From Cohnella baijiui (GTDB lineage: Bacteria; Bacillota; Bacilli; Paenibacillales; Paenibacillaceae), in NCBI RefSeq assembly GCF_020731285.1, contig NZ_JAJFOW010000007.1:160917-224916 (forward strand): DNA of 64,000 nucleotides. Reading direction: 5' to 3'. A model generated the notes under the pieces. That model ran no database searches. It was not told the origin of the DNA and saw only the letters and a list, made by a program, of their open reading frames with translations. The first letter of the stretch is position 1; the number at the start of each line of letters is the position of its first letter. Positions 17,573 to 25,280 of this stretch are shown in pieces. Both the position numbers and the translations under genes were made by a program.

Positions 17573-17877
17573 AAGAAAGCGACCATTCCTCGGTATGGGA
17601 GCGGTTCGTCGAAGCGAAGCGCCACGCGCTGCAGGAGCCCGAATCCGCCGAGGCGGACGGACCTCCGCTGACGCTCGAGGAGCTGGAGAAGGCGATCGAA
17701 GAAGCGGCCGCCGCCTCCGGCATCCCCGAGACGGGCATGCCGCCGAGGGCGACGGTCCACCCGACGAGCAGGCGCGCCTGGAGCAAATGGTTTTACCGGC
17801 TGCTCGTCGTGCTGTTCGTCGCGCTGATCGTGCTGCTCTTCCGGTGGGGTCAACAACTGTACCAGGGCAATTCGTAA
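17569..17877 (+). CDS. Small single-pass membrane protein next to the CPBP protease
   Basis: A 102-residue protein with an acidic N-terminal part (TLEELEKAIEEAAAAS, probably helical) and one C-terminal membrane segment at about 76-93 (RLLVVLFVALIVLLF). It starts at the ATGA overlap with the protease gene and has GGAGGGAAGAG upstream. I do not recognise the family. Its topology, with a cytoplasmic acidic head and a tail anchor, would suit a partner or substrate of the protease, but that is inference only. Confidence 0.75.
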   Translation: MKESDHSSVWERFVEAKRHALQEPESAEADGPPLTLEELEKAIEEAAAASGIPETGMPPRATVHPTSRRAWSKWFYRLLVVLFVALIVLLFRWGQQLYQGNS

Positions 17878-17923
17878 TCGCGCCTGCCGCGCTTCTCGTC
17901 GGAGTGCCCCCGCGCGCCAAACA

Positions 17924-17959
17924 AAACGGGAGACCCGCGTCATTGCGGATCTCCCGTTT
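17924..17959. terminator. Terminator between converging genes, overlapping the deacetylase end
   Basis: AAACGGGAGA (17924-17933) pairs with TCTCCCGTTT (17950-17959), extended by CCGC/GCGG after one mismatch. On the minus strand a T-rich run follows. The right arm lies inside the last codons of the minus-strand deacetylase gene. Confidence 0.75.
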
Positions 17960-18803
17960 CCAGTTCGATGGCGGACGGATCGACAAACGAATAGCCTTTC
18001 TGCTCGAGCGCGTCGAGCAGCCGGTCCAGCGCTTCGCCCGTCCAGGGAAGCTCGTGCATGAGAATGTTGCTGCCCGGACGGAGCTGCTTCAGAACGTTGT
18101 CGATGACGGCCTGCGGCTTGTCTTGGGTTTTGCTGCCGAGCGCCCAATCCAACGATCCGTTCGACCATGTCATGAAGAGCAGGTCGTGCTTTTTGGCGAT
18201 TGCGTGAACGTCGGGATTGGCGGAAGCGTTGGGCGGCCGGAAGAAGGCGGGCGTCTTGCCGGTAACCTCCTTGACGATCGTCTGCACGCGTCCGATCTGA
18301 TCTTCGATGGTGTCGGCTTTTTCCTTGCCCAATTGGATATGATCCCAGCTATGATTGCCGATCGTCTGCCCGCGATCGTCGATCAGCTTCAGCAGCTCGG
18401 GGTGCGCCTTTACCCGGTAACCGTTAACGAAGAAGATTGCTTTGGCGTTGTGCTTGTCCAGCGTATCGAGCAGCGGGAGAAGCGTCTTTTCCGATTTGGG
18501 GCCGTCGTCGAACGTCAGAAGGACGACCTTGCTTTCCGAGGCTGATTTGTCGATCGGGACGATGTCGTACACTTTATTCATTCGGTAAGCTTTGGCGGTC
18601 CCGGATGGCGACGGCGAAGCGTCCGGCGTCGGGGAAGGCGTGGCCTCCGGCGCCTTGGCGGAGGAAGCGGGCGGCGAAGAGGCGGTTCCGGCCGGCGTGC
18701 CTGACGTGCCGGTAGATGCCGTCTCCGGCGTCCCGCCCCCGCAGGCCGACAAGGTCAGCATCAGCGCGGCCGCCGCGATGGCGGCGCGGGTGGGGATTTT
18801 CAT
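17940..18803 (-). CDS. Lipoprotein polysaccharide deacetylase (NodB domain)
   Basis: A 287-residue exported lipoprotein. The lipobox is LSAC at about residues 21-24, followed by a Thr/Ser/Pro/Ala-rich linker to about residue 85. The NodB catalytic domain has TFDDGPKSE (general-base Asp), NHSWDH (metal-binding HxxxH) and FFRPPNAS, where RPPYG is more usual. It probably deacetylates cell-wall glycans or another surface polysaccharide. ATG at 18803 has GGGAGG upstream on the minus strand; a longer open frame runs to 19433 but crosses a real plus-strand gene. Confidence 0.88.
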   Translation of the reverse strand: MKIPTRAAIAAAALMLTLSACGGGTPETASTGTSGTPAGTASSPPASSAKAPEATPSPTPDASPSPSGTAKAYRMNKVYDIVPIDKSASESKVVLLTFDDGPKSEKTLLPLLDTLDKHNAKAIFFVNGYRVKAHPELLKLIDDRGQTIGNHSWDHIQLGKEKADTIEDQIGRVQTIVKEVTGKTPAFFRPPNASANPDVHAIAKKHDLLFMTWSNGSLDWALGSKTQDKPQAVIDNVLKQLRPGSNILMHELPWTGEALDRLLDALEQKGYSFVDPSAIELETGDPQ

Positions 18804-18971
18804 GGCGACTGTCCTCCCGTGCGGTCTGGGTTCCATCCGATTGTAACATACCCGCCACGGGCGCGTACAAATCTTCTTCCTGAATTTGAGTGGGAATGTA
18901 GACCCGACAGGCGGCCACACTAAAGCTGTTATCCCCCACGCATTCATCACGGGACAGGAGGAGGTGTTCAC

Positions 18972-19307
18972 ATGAAGATCGGAACATTCATCGCCGGCGG
19001 CCTGGCCGGCGCGGCGCTCGTCATGCTCATGCGTCGCGGCCGGATGCCGATGATGGCCGGCCAAGTCGGCCGGATGCTGAAGCACCGGATGAGCGACATG
19101 AAGGAAGGTGCGGTCGGCAGGATGATGAACATGGGCTGGAGCGACACCGGCGAGAGCCGGCACCGCGAAAGTTCCCGCCGCGAAAGCCATCGCGCTTCCT
19201 CGGAACGCGGCGGGCTGGCGGAAGTCGCGCATCTGGCCTCCCAGGACGCCTCGGTGAAGCGGGAAGTCAACGACATCCTGGACCAAAGCGGCCAGCATTC
19301 CATTTGA
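18972..19307 (+). CDS. Small basic protein with N-terminal glycine-zipper membrane segment
   Basis: A 111-residue protein starting with a short hydrophobic, glycine-rich segment (GTFIAGGLAGAALVMLM). A Met/Arg-rich region and a charged tail containing RESSRRESHRASSERG follow. The family is not known to me. ATG at 18972 follows a strong AGGAGGAGG site, and a good terminator follows the gene, so it is a single-gene unit on the plus strand between the deacetylase and mecA. Confidence 0.75.
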   Translation: MKIGTFIAGGLAGAALVMLMRRGRMPMMAGQVGRMLKHRMSDMKEGAVGRMMNMGWSDTGESRHRESSRRESHRASSERGGLAEVAHLASQDASVKREVNDILDQSGQHSI

Positions 19308-19325
19308 CCTGCGCAATAAAAAGCG

Positions 19326-19372
19326 ACGGCGCGCCTTCTTCCGGCAAAGGGAGGGAAGCGTGCCGTTTTTTT
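19326..19372 (+). terminator. Intrinsic terminator
   Basis: ACGGCGCGC (19326-19334) pairs with GCGTGCCGT (19358-19366), with one G-U pair. Seven T residues follow. Confidence 0.8.
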
Positions 19373-19505
19373 GCGTTTGTGGGTTTTCCCTAGTGCATTT
19401 CGAGGGTAGAAGTGATAACATGTTATAAAGCACATTTCAATCACACATTATATGCTGCGTCATACGCTGTTATCACCCATCGTGTGCAGAAGGGAGGATC
19501 CTGTC

Positions 19506-20111
19506 ATGAGGATGGAGCGGCTTAGCCAAGACAAGATTAGGATTTTCCTGACCTTCGACGATCTGTCGGAACGTGGAATCCAGAAGGAAGACATGTGGCG
19601 GGAAATTCCCAAAGTGCATGAGCTGTTCAGCGAGATGATGGATCAAGCCTACAGCGAACTCGGCTTCGACGCTTCGGGACCGCTTGCGGTCGAAGTGTTC
19701 GCGATGCCTGCGCAGGGGATGGTCGTCATCGTGACGCGCGGCAAGATGGAGCGCGACGCGGACGCCTCTTCGGAGGAGGAGCTGGACGAAGACGTTTACG
19801 AAATGGAAGTCACGCTTGAGCAAAGCGAGGCCATCATATATCGGTTCAGAGACATCGAGGACGCCATCGGCGCGGCCAAGATGCTCACCGGGCGGCTGTC
19901 CGACGAAGGCAGAATGTACCGCTATCAGAACCACTGGATTTTGTGCTTTGATCCGACCGCAGGTTCGGATAACGTAGCCGACAACGCGCTGATCGCCGTA
20001 TTGGCCGAGTATGGAGAGGCCACGTCGGTCACGCCGGCCGTTCTCGAGGAATACGGTCAGATCATCATTCCAACGAACGCCGTCAAAGTGCTCTCCGAGC
20101 ACTTCGCTTGA
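19506..20111 (+). CDS. mecA: Adaptor protein MecA
   Basis: A 201-residue adaptor that delivers substrates to the ClpC protease and helps assemble it; in Bacillus it controls ComK and other regulators. The N-terminal domain begins MRMERLSQDKIRIFLTFDDL, and the C-terminal ClpC-binding domain contains YRFRDIEDAIGAAKML and YRYQNHWILCF. An acidic linker (SSEEELDEDVYE) separates the two. ATG at 19506 has AAGGGAGG at 19490-19497; the open frame upstream of this has no conserved sequence. Confidence 0.95.
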   Translation: MRMERLSQDKIRIFLTFDDLSERGIQKEDMWREIPKVHELFSEMMDQAYSELGFDASGPLAVEVFAMPAQGMVVIVTRGKMERDADASSEEELDEDVYEMEVTLEQSEAIIYRFRDIEDAIGAAKMLTGRLSDEGRMYRYQNHWILCFDPTAGSDNVADNALIAVLAEYGEATSVTPAVLEEYGQIIIPTNAVKVLSEHFA

Positions 20112-20153
20112 CCGGATGGAGACGGCTGCAGCCGGCTTGCCGGCCTGTCCCCC

Positions 20154-20218
20154 AGACATTTCGCACGGTCGTCGACGAAGCGTCCGCTTCGCGTAGACTG
20201 GGCGGAATGTCTTTTTTT
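20154..20218 (+). terminator. Intrinsic terminator after mecA
   Basis: AGACATTTCGC (20154-20164) pairs with GCGGAATGTCT (20202-20212, one G-U) around an inner GAAGCG/CGCTTC hairpin. Seven T residues end at 20218. Confidence 0.8.
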
Positions 20219-20305
20219 GCTGAGGCGGCGAGGAAGTTGTTCCCTAAAGGATGCTAGCCGGGGCTCGCCGATGTATAATGGGGGAAGGAAGGAGGTGGAC
20301 GGCGG

Positions 20306-21001
20306 ATGCTCATCTTTTCGATATTGGCGGCTGCGATCGCCCCGGGCGTCGCGTTGCTTGCGTATTTCTACTGGAAAGACCGCTACGATGCCGAGCCGCT
20401 GCCGATGGTCCTCAAGATGTTTTTGACGGGCGTCCTGATCGTCCTTCCGATCATGATCGTGCAGCGCGGGCTGATGATCTGGCTGGGCGATTCGCCCTTC
20501 GCGTTTTCCTTCATCATCTCCGCGGGCGTCGAAGAATTTTTCAAGTGGTTCGTGCTGTACCACATCATTTACAACCATACCGAATTCGACGAGCCGTACG
20601 ACGGCATCGTATACGCGACGGCCGTGTCGCTGGGCTTCGCAACCCTGGAGAACGTCATGTACGCCTTCGGCGAGCCTGCGACTTTCGGCACGCTGCTCAT
20701 CCGGGCGCTTCTTCCCGTATCCGGTCACGCCTTGTTCGGCGTTTTCATGGGCTACTTCATGGGCCGCGCCAAGTTTCGGGAAGGACCGAAGGTACGTCTG
20801 TTCCTTTGGATCTCGTTTTTGTTCCCTTTGTTTTGGCACGGCTTGTACGATTTTATCATGCAGTCGGTGCCGCGCTCGTGGATCTGGCTCATCGTCCCGT
20901 TCATGTGCATGCTCTGGTACCGCGGCATCCGTTACGTCAACCGGGCCAACGCCGTTTCTCCTTTTCGCCTGCTGAAGCGGGAGGAAGAGGTTAAATCCTG
21001 A
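20306..21001 (+). CDS. prsW: Intramembrane glutamic protease PrsW
   Basis: A 231-residue polytopic protease of the PrsW family, which in B. subtilis performs the first cut of the anti-sigma factor RsiW. The paired glutamates are E76-E77 in AGVEEFFKWF; other conserved positions are the ENVMYAFGE stretch, H141 in SGHALFGVFMGYFMG and H178 in FWHGLYDF. ATG at 20306 follows AAGGAGGTG. No rsiW-like gene is adjacent, although an ECF sigma/anti-sigma pair lies at 61.7 kb. Confidence 0.92.
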   Translation: MLIFSILAAAIAPGVALLAYFYWKDRYDAEPLPMVLKMFLTGVLIVLPIMIVQRGLMIWLGDSPFAFSFIISAGVEEFFKWFVLYHIIYNHTEFDEPYDGIVYATAVSLGFATLENVMYAFGEPATFGTLLIRALLPVSGHALFGVFMGYFMGRAKFREGPKVRLFLWISFLFPLFWHGLYDFIMQSVPRSWIWLIVPFMCMLWYRGIRYVNRANAVSPFRLLKREEEVKS

Positions 21002-21042
21002 CAGATCGGTTCATACTGAATAGCAACAAGCGCTACGAATGG

Positions 21043-21204
21043 ATGATGACGATCATGCGGGTAAAAGTGACGATCCGGTGCAACCGCTGCGGGGAAAAGT
21101 TCGTCCTGCGGGGACGGAAAGAACGCGGCCGCGTCGATACCGGATTCAAGATGTGCCTGTGCAACAACAGCGACGACTTCGAGATCGAAGAAGGCGAAGC
21201 CTGA
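21043..21204 (+). CDS. Small four-cysteine zinc-ribbon-like protein
   Basis: A 53-codon frame (MRVKVTIRCNRCGEKF, then FKMCLCNNSDDFEIEE) with two CxxC/CxC pairs that could bind one metal. Small proteins of this type occur in Paenibacillaceae next to the prsW-ypeB genes, as far as I recall; no function is known to me. Three in-frame ATGs (21043, 21046, 21055) compete, none with a strong ribosome binding site; conservation favours initiation at or close to 21055. It lies 41 bp after prsW and 108 bp before ypeB, where sleB sits in Bacillus. Confidence 0.7.
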   Translation: MMTIMRVKVTIRCNRCGEKFVLRGRKERGRVDTGFKMCLCNNSDDFEIEEGEA

Positions 21205-21312
21205 CCCGTTCGCCAAGCGGGAACGAATATCCGAAAGCCGCGCATAAAGCCGGTCCCATCTACCCAAACTAACGGCAAACCGCAGTCTGGGAATGAAAGG
21301 GGCCGGCTTTTC

Positions 21313-22677
21313 ATGTACAAACGGTTAAGCGCAGTGTTGTTTCCCATCGCCGCGTTGATGTTCGTAGGCGCGATCGTGTGGGGTTATCAGGAGCATCAGG
21401 AGAAGAACGCCATTTTGATCAAGGCGGAAAACCAGTATCAGCGGGCGTTCCACGATTTGACGACGCATATGAGCGGATTGCAGGACCAACTGGGACGCGC
21501 GCTCGCCGTGAACGCGACGTCCCACGGCATGCAGCGCAAAGGACTCGTGAACGTCTGGCGGCTTACCAGTCAGGCGCAAAACGAGATCAACCAGCTTCCG
21601 CTGGCGATGCTGCCCTTCAACAAGGCCGAGGACTTTCTGTCCCGCATCGCGGATTTCGCATACCGGACATCCGTGCGGGATTTGACGAAGCAGCCGCTCA
21701 CAGACGGCGAGCTGAAGACGATGAAGTCGCTTTACACGAAGTCTTCCGACATTAACCGGGATCTCGGCAAGGTGCAGGACGCCGTCCTTTCCGACCATCT
21801 GCGCTGGATGGACGTAGAAGTGGCCATGGCGCATACCGATTCGCAGCACGACAATTCGATCATCGACGGCTTCAAGGCGGTGGACAAAAAAATCGGCGCT
21901 TATCCGGAAACCGACTGGGGTCCTTCCTCGATGTCGACGAGCCGGAAACGCTCGGTGAAGATGCTGTCCGGCCAGGACGCCTCGCCGGAGGAGATCAAGC
22001 GCAAGGCGCTCGAATTCGCCGGAACGACGATCCATTCGGGCGACGGCGGCGACGTCAGAGTCGTGGAGAACGGCGCAAAGACCGACAATCCGAGCTATAC
22101 CGCCACCCTTCGCGGTCCGAAGGGCGAGAACATCCAGATGGACTATACGCGCAAGGGCGGACAGCTGCTCTCGTTCATGAACCCGCGGGACGTCACGGAG
22201 CGCAAGCTGGACGTCGGCGCCGCCCGGGAGCGCGCGGCTCAGTTCCTGGACAGCCACGGCTACGCCGGCATGACGCCCGTTACCTATGACGAATACGATC
22301 ACGTATCGGTGTTCACCTTTGTCGGTATGCAGGACGATGTGCGCATCTATCCCGACAAAGTAACGGTGCGTATCGCGCTCGACAACGGCGAAGCCGTCGG
22401 TCTGCAGGCTGCCGATCACGTGTACCGGCCGAAATCGCTGTCCGTCGGCAAGCCGAAGATCGCGCGCGGCGAAGCGGAGAAGGCGCTGAACACTGATTTC
22501 AAAATCCAGTCGTACCATCTTTCGATCATCGAGAACGAGGAAAAGAAAGAAGTGCTCTGCCACGAGTTCACGGGCCGCATCAACGGGAGCCAGTACCGGA
22601 TTTACGTCAACGCGGATACGGGCCTCGAAGAGACGATCGAGCAAATTCCGGAGCACGCGAAGGCGATCCTCCGCTGA
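21313..22677 (+). CDS. ypeB: Germination protein YpeB
   Basis: A 454-residue spore protein required in Bacillus for localisation and stability of the cortex-lytic enzyme SleB. It has an N-terminal membrane anchor (residues 6-24), a long helical region, and C-terminal PepSY-type repeats (YTRKGGQLLSFMNPRDV, YRIYVNADTGLEETIEQI). ATG at 21313 follows GAAAGGGG. sleB is normally the upstream cotranscribed gene but is not in this window. Confidence 0.92.
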   Translation: MYKRLSAVLFPIAALMFVGAIVWGYQEHQEKNAILIKAENQYQRAFHDLTTHMSGLQDQLGRALAVNATSHGMQRKGLVNVWRLTSQAQNEINQLPLAMLPFNKAEDFLSRIADFAYRTSVRDLTKQPLTDGELKTMKSLYTKSSDINRDLGKVQDAVLSDHLRWMDVEVAMAHTDSQHDNSIIDGFKAVDKKIGAYPETDWGPSSMSTSRKRSVKMLSGQDASPEEIKRKALEFAGTTIHSGDGGDVRVVENGAKTDNPSYTATLRGPKGENIQMDYTRKGGQLLSFMNPRDVTERKLDVGAARERAAQFLDSHGYAGMTPVTYDEYDHVSVFTFVGMQDDVRIYPDKVTVRIALDNGEAVGLQAADHVYRPKSLSVGKPKIARGEAEKALNTDFKIQSYHLSIIENEEKKEVLCHEFTGRINGSQYRIYVNADTGLEETIEQIPEHAKAILR

Positions 22678-22689
22678 CACAAACCGAGC

Positions 22690-22730
22690 GAACCGCCGTT
22701 GTCGCCATTTGGCGAACGGCGGTTCTTTTT
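22690..22730 (+). terminator. Intrinsic terminator after ypeB
   Basis: GAACCGCCGT (22690-22699) pairs with ACGGCGGTTC (22716-22725), stacked on an inner TCGCCA/TGGCGA helix. Five more T residues follow. Confidence 0.9.
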
Positions 22731-22819
22731 GTGGTTCTCAAGGAACCGGTCTTGGTATATGATGGTGTTGCGGACCTAGTTCATTCCGACATCCCGCCAT
22801 GATTTGGAGGATCTCCCGG

Positions 22820-23479
22820 TTGCTTCCCAAAATTAACCAGACCTTGTTCATCCAACCGTTCGCGCCGTCCGAGCCGGATCCGGGACTCGCCCCTACGCTG
22901 CGCTCCAGGCTCGCCGACATGGACGAGTCTTCCTTGCATTTGGAAATTCCGCTGGACGAAAGAGCCGGCCGACTGCGCCGCCTGGAGGTTGGAGAAGGGC
23001 TGAGCCTGACTTACTTCACCTCCGAAGGGGTCCGTCATCAATTCGTTACCGAAGTCGTCGGCTTCCGTCGGGAGACTGTCCCGCTCGTAACCGTTCGCAA
23101 GCCGTCGCCCGAGGAGATTACGCGCGAGCAGCGGCGGAACTTTCTGCGCGTCGAAGCCCAGTTGGAGCTGGCCGTACGGCTAGGCGACCGGCTTCGCTTC
23201 ACCGCGCTGACCGAGGACGTCGGCGGCGGCGGGCTGTCCTTTCGCTGCGACCGCAAATGGCCGCTCACGCCGAATACGGCGGCGAATTGTTGGCTACTCT
23301 TGTCCTATCGGGACGGAAGCGTGTCGCACGCCCAATTCGAAGGCGAGGTCGTCCGCGTCGTCCCCGCCGAGCCGCACCATCTTGTCGTCATGATGCGGTT
23401 CAAGGATATTCAGGACAACGACCAGCAGAAGATTATCCGCTACTGCTTCGAGCGCCAGTTGGACATGCGCAAGGACTGA
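22820..23479 (+). CDS. ypfA: PilZ-domain c-di-GMP receptor (YpfA/YcgR-like flagellar brake)
   Basis: A 219-residue protein with a YcgR-N-like first half and a PilZ domain from about residue 95. PilZ motif 1 is present (RRNFLR, RxxxR). The second motif, normally D/NxSxxG, reads DVGGGGLSF here, so the serine is replaced by glycine. Relatives bind cyclic di-GMP and slow the flagellar motor. TTG at 22820 is preferred over ATG at 22799 because GGAGG (22806-22810) is correctly spaced for it. Order ypeB-ypfA-ypfB-cmk is as in Bacillus. Confidence 0.88.
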   Translation: MLPKINQTLFIQPFAPSEPDPGLAPTLRSRLADMDESSLHLEIPLDERAGRLRRLEVGEGLSLTYFTSEGVRHQFVTEVVGFRRETVPLVTVRKPSPEEITREQRRNFLRVEAQLELAVRLGDRLRFTALTEDVGGGGLSFRCDRKWPLTPNTAANCWLLLSYRDGSVSHAQFEGEVVRVVPAEPHHLVVMMRFKDIQDNDQQKIIRYCFERQLDMRKD

Positions 23480-23530
23480 GGGGGATGGCGCTTCGCGGAC
23501 GCGTCCGACGGAGGCGAGCATTGAAAAACG

Positions 23531-23725
23531 ATGCCAAAGCATCAGAAGCCGGATAGGACAGAATACCTGCGCATCGCAGATCAAGTCGGACGCCGTCTGC
23601 TGCAGGCCGCGGCGGCGCTGGCGATCGCGCTGGTGCTGGCCCAGGCGGCGCTCCACATCCCTATGCTCCGGCATTTGCTGACCGTTGTCGATTCGTGGGA
23701 GGGGATCCCGTATCGGACAGGATGA
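23531..23725 (+). CDS. Small membrane protein (YpfB/DUF5359-like)
   Basis: A 64-residue protein with one membrane helix at about 24-45 (LLQAAAALAIALVLAQAALH) and a short outside tail. Its place between the PilZ gene and cmk and its size match B. subtilis ypfB. The ATG at 23531 has no well-spaced ribosome binding site. GGAGG at 23510 is better placed for an overlapping TTG frame of 11 codons (23521-23556). Confidence 0.65.
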   Translation: MPKHQKPDRTEYLRIADQVGRRLLQAAAALAIALVLAQAALHIPMLRHLLTVVDSWEGIPYRTG

Positions 23726-23751
23726 GCGCGCGCTTATCCTGTCTTTGGTTT

Positions 23752-23780
23752 TTGCATATGCGGGCATGCTGTGGTATAAT
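23752..23780 (+). promoter_or_regulatory. Sigma-A promoter upstream of cmk
   Basis: TTGCAT (23752-23757), 17 bp, TATAAT (23775-23780), with an extended TGG before the -10. Transcription should begin near 23787, just before a small terminator-like hairpin. Confidence 0.8.
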
Positions 23781-23794
23781 TTTCTCATTCGCGT

Positions 23795-23819
23795 GCAGGC
23801 TGAGCCTGCCTGCTTTTTT
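23795..23819 (+). terminator. Terminator or attenuator hairpin in the cmk leader
   Basis: GCAGGC (23795-23800) can pair with GCCTGC (23804-23809); alternatively GCAGG pairs with CCTGC at 23809-23813, directly before six T residues. It lies downstream of the 23752 promoter, so it may attenuate cmk as well as end the ypfAB transcript. Confidence 0.6.
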
Positions 23820-23856
23820 CTTAACGGTAGTTGATTAGGAGGCTCTTTTTCAGCAG

Positions 23857-24561
23857 ATGAATCAGCAATCGACCCACCGAATCAACATCGCGATCGACGG
23901 TCCGGCAGGCGCGGGCAAGAGCACGGTCGCCAGACACGTGGCCAGCCGGCTCCATTATATTTACGTAGATACCGGAGCGATGTACCGGGCAGTGACAAGC
24001 ATCGCCCTAGATCGCGGATTGTCGCCTGACGACGAAGCGGGCATCGGGCAACTGGCCCATGCGCTCGATCTCGCACTTTCGCCGGGCGAGGGAGGACAGA
24101 AGGTGATTGCCGACGGGGTCGACGTCACCGCGCGAATCCGCACTCACGAGGTCAACCGCAACGTTTCCCGCGTCTCCGCGATCGGGGCGGTGCGGAGCCG
24201 GATGGCCGATCTGCAGCGTCGGATGGCGCAGGCCAAAGGCGTCGTGATGGACGGCAGAGATATCGGAACGCACGTCCTGCCCGATGCGGAACTGAAGGTG
24301 TTTTTGACCGCTTCGCCGCGGGAGCGGGCGCTTCGCCGCTATCGCGAGCTTGGAGAGGGCGCCGGCGTCACGCTCGAGCAGCTGGAGCGCGACATCGCCG
24401 AGCGGGACCGCATGGACCGGGAACGGGACATCGCGCCGCTGGTGCAAGCGCCGGACGCTAGGCTGATCGACTCGACGGGACGTTCGATCGAGGAGGTCGT
24501 GGACGAGATCGTCGCTTGGGGACTCGCTGCGGCCAGCACGATTTCAGCGGGGGAGACGTAG
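23857..24561 (+). CDS. cmk: (d)CMP kinase
   Basis: A 234-residue cytidylate kinase that phosphorylates CMP and dCMP. The P-loop GPAGAGKST is at residues 15-23, followed by YVDTGAMYRA, the substrate loop MDGRDIGTHVLPDAELKVFL, and the RDRMDRERDIAPL lid. ATG at 23857 has AGGAGG upstream, slightly far at about 13 nt. The plsC gene follows after 3 bp, as in many Firmicutes. Confidence 0.96.
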   Translation: MNQQSTHRINIAIDGPAGAGKSTVARHVASRLHYIYVDTGAMYRAVTSIALDRGLSPDDEAGIGQLAHALDLALSPGEGGQKVIADGVDVTARIRTHEVNRNVSRVSAIGAVRSRMADLQRRMAQAKGVVMDGRDIGTHVLPDAELKVFLTASPRERALRRYRELGEGAGVTLEQLERDIAERDRMDRERDIAPLVQAPDARLIDSTGRSIEEVVDEIVAWGLAAASTISAGET

Positions 24562-24564
24562 ACG

Positions 24565-25152
24565 ATGCTGTACCGGTTCGCCAGAACGATCTTATTGGCC
24601 TTATTCAAGCTGATCTTCCGATTCGAGGCGAGAGGCGTCGAGCATATTCCCCGCGAAGGCGGCGTCGTCCTCTGCAGCAATCACAAAAGCGTGCTCGATC
24701 CGATCACAATGGGCATCGCGGCGAGGCGCGAGGTTCACTTCATGGCCAAGGCCGAGCTGTTCGACATCCCGCTCTTCGGCGGCCTGATCCGCAAGGTCGG
24801 GGCATTCCCCGTCAAGCGAGGCGGCGTCAGCAAGGAAACGATCCGCATGGCGGTCAACCTGCTGAGGGACGGCGAGGTCATGGGAATCTTCCCGACGGGC
24901 ACGCGCAACCAGGCCGTCGGCCTCGGCAAGCGCGGAGCCGTCAGCATGGCGTTTCGCGGAGGCGCCGCGATCGTGCCGGTTGCGATCGTAGGGAGCTACC
25001 GCCCGTTTCGCAAGATGATGGCCGTGTACGGCGCGCCGCTGGATTTGCGTACATACGCGGAGAGCGGAACGTCCGAGGACATGGAAGCGGCGACCGAGAT
25101 CGTCATGTCGCGCATTCGCGAGATGCAGGAGACCGGCAAACCGACGCGTTAA
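24565..25152 (+). CDS. plsC: 1-acyl-sn-glycerol-3-phosphate acyltransferase
   Basis: A 195-residue membrane-associated acyltransferase that makes phosphatidic acid. Motif I is NHKSVLDP (H40, D45), motif II includes GGLIRKVGAFPVKR, and motif III is FPTGTRN, where the usual Glu of FPEGTR is Thr. A short hydrophobic N-terminus (LARTILLALFKLIF region) binds the membrane. It follows cmk directly; plsY and gpsA of the same pathway lie further on at 29.8-31.4 kb. Confidence 0.92.
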   Translation: MLYRFARTILLALFKLIFRFEARGVEHIPREGGVVLCSNHKSVLDPITMGIAARREVHFMAKAELFDIPLFGGLIRKVGAFPVKRGGVSKETIRMAVNLLRDGEVMGIFPTGTRNQAVGLGKRGAVSMAFRGGAAIVPVAIVGSYRPFRKMMAVYGAPLDLRTYAESGTSEDMEAATEIVMSRIREMQETGKPTR

Positions 25153-25220
25153 TGCGCGCATCAAAGGCGCATCCTGCGTGGCATACTAGAGGCATTATAT
25201 GGTATGGCGGTTCGAAGATG

Positions 25221-25248
25221 ATTTAAACCCCGCTGCGCGGGTTTAAAT
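25221..25248 (+). promoter_or_regulatory. Leader hairpin before the S1-domain gene
   Basis: ATTTAAACCC (25221-25230) and GGGTTTAAAT (25239-25248) form a perfect 10-bp stem with an 8-nt loop. No T-run follows, so it is not a typical terminator. It lies 33 bp before the next start codon and may be a leader structure or a processing site. Confidence 0.5.
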
Positions 25249-25280
25249 AAAGTTGGGGTAGAATTGAGGAGGTTATTTTC

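Noticed and set aside
17940..19433. 497-codon minus-strand frame as one long deacetylase
   Set aside because: The part beyond 18803 crosses a well-formed plus-strand gene, and a lipoprotein signal with ribosome binding site starts at 18803.
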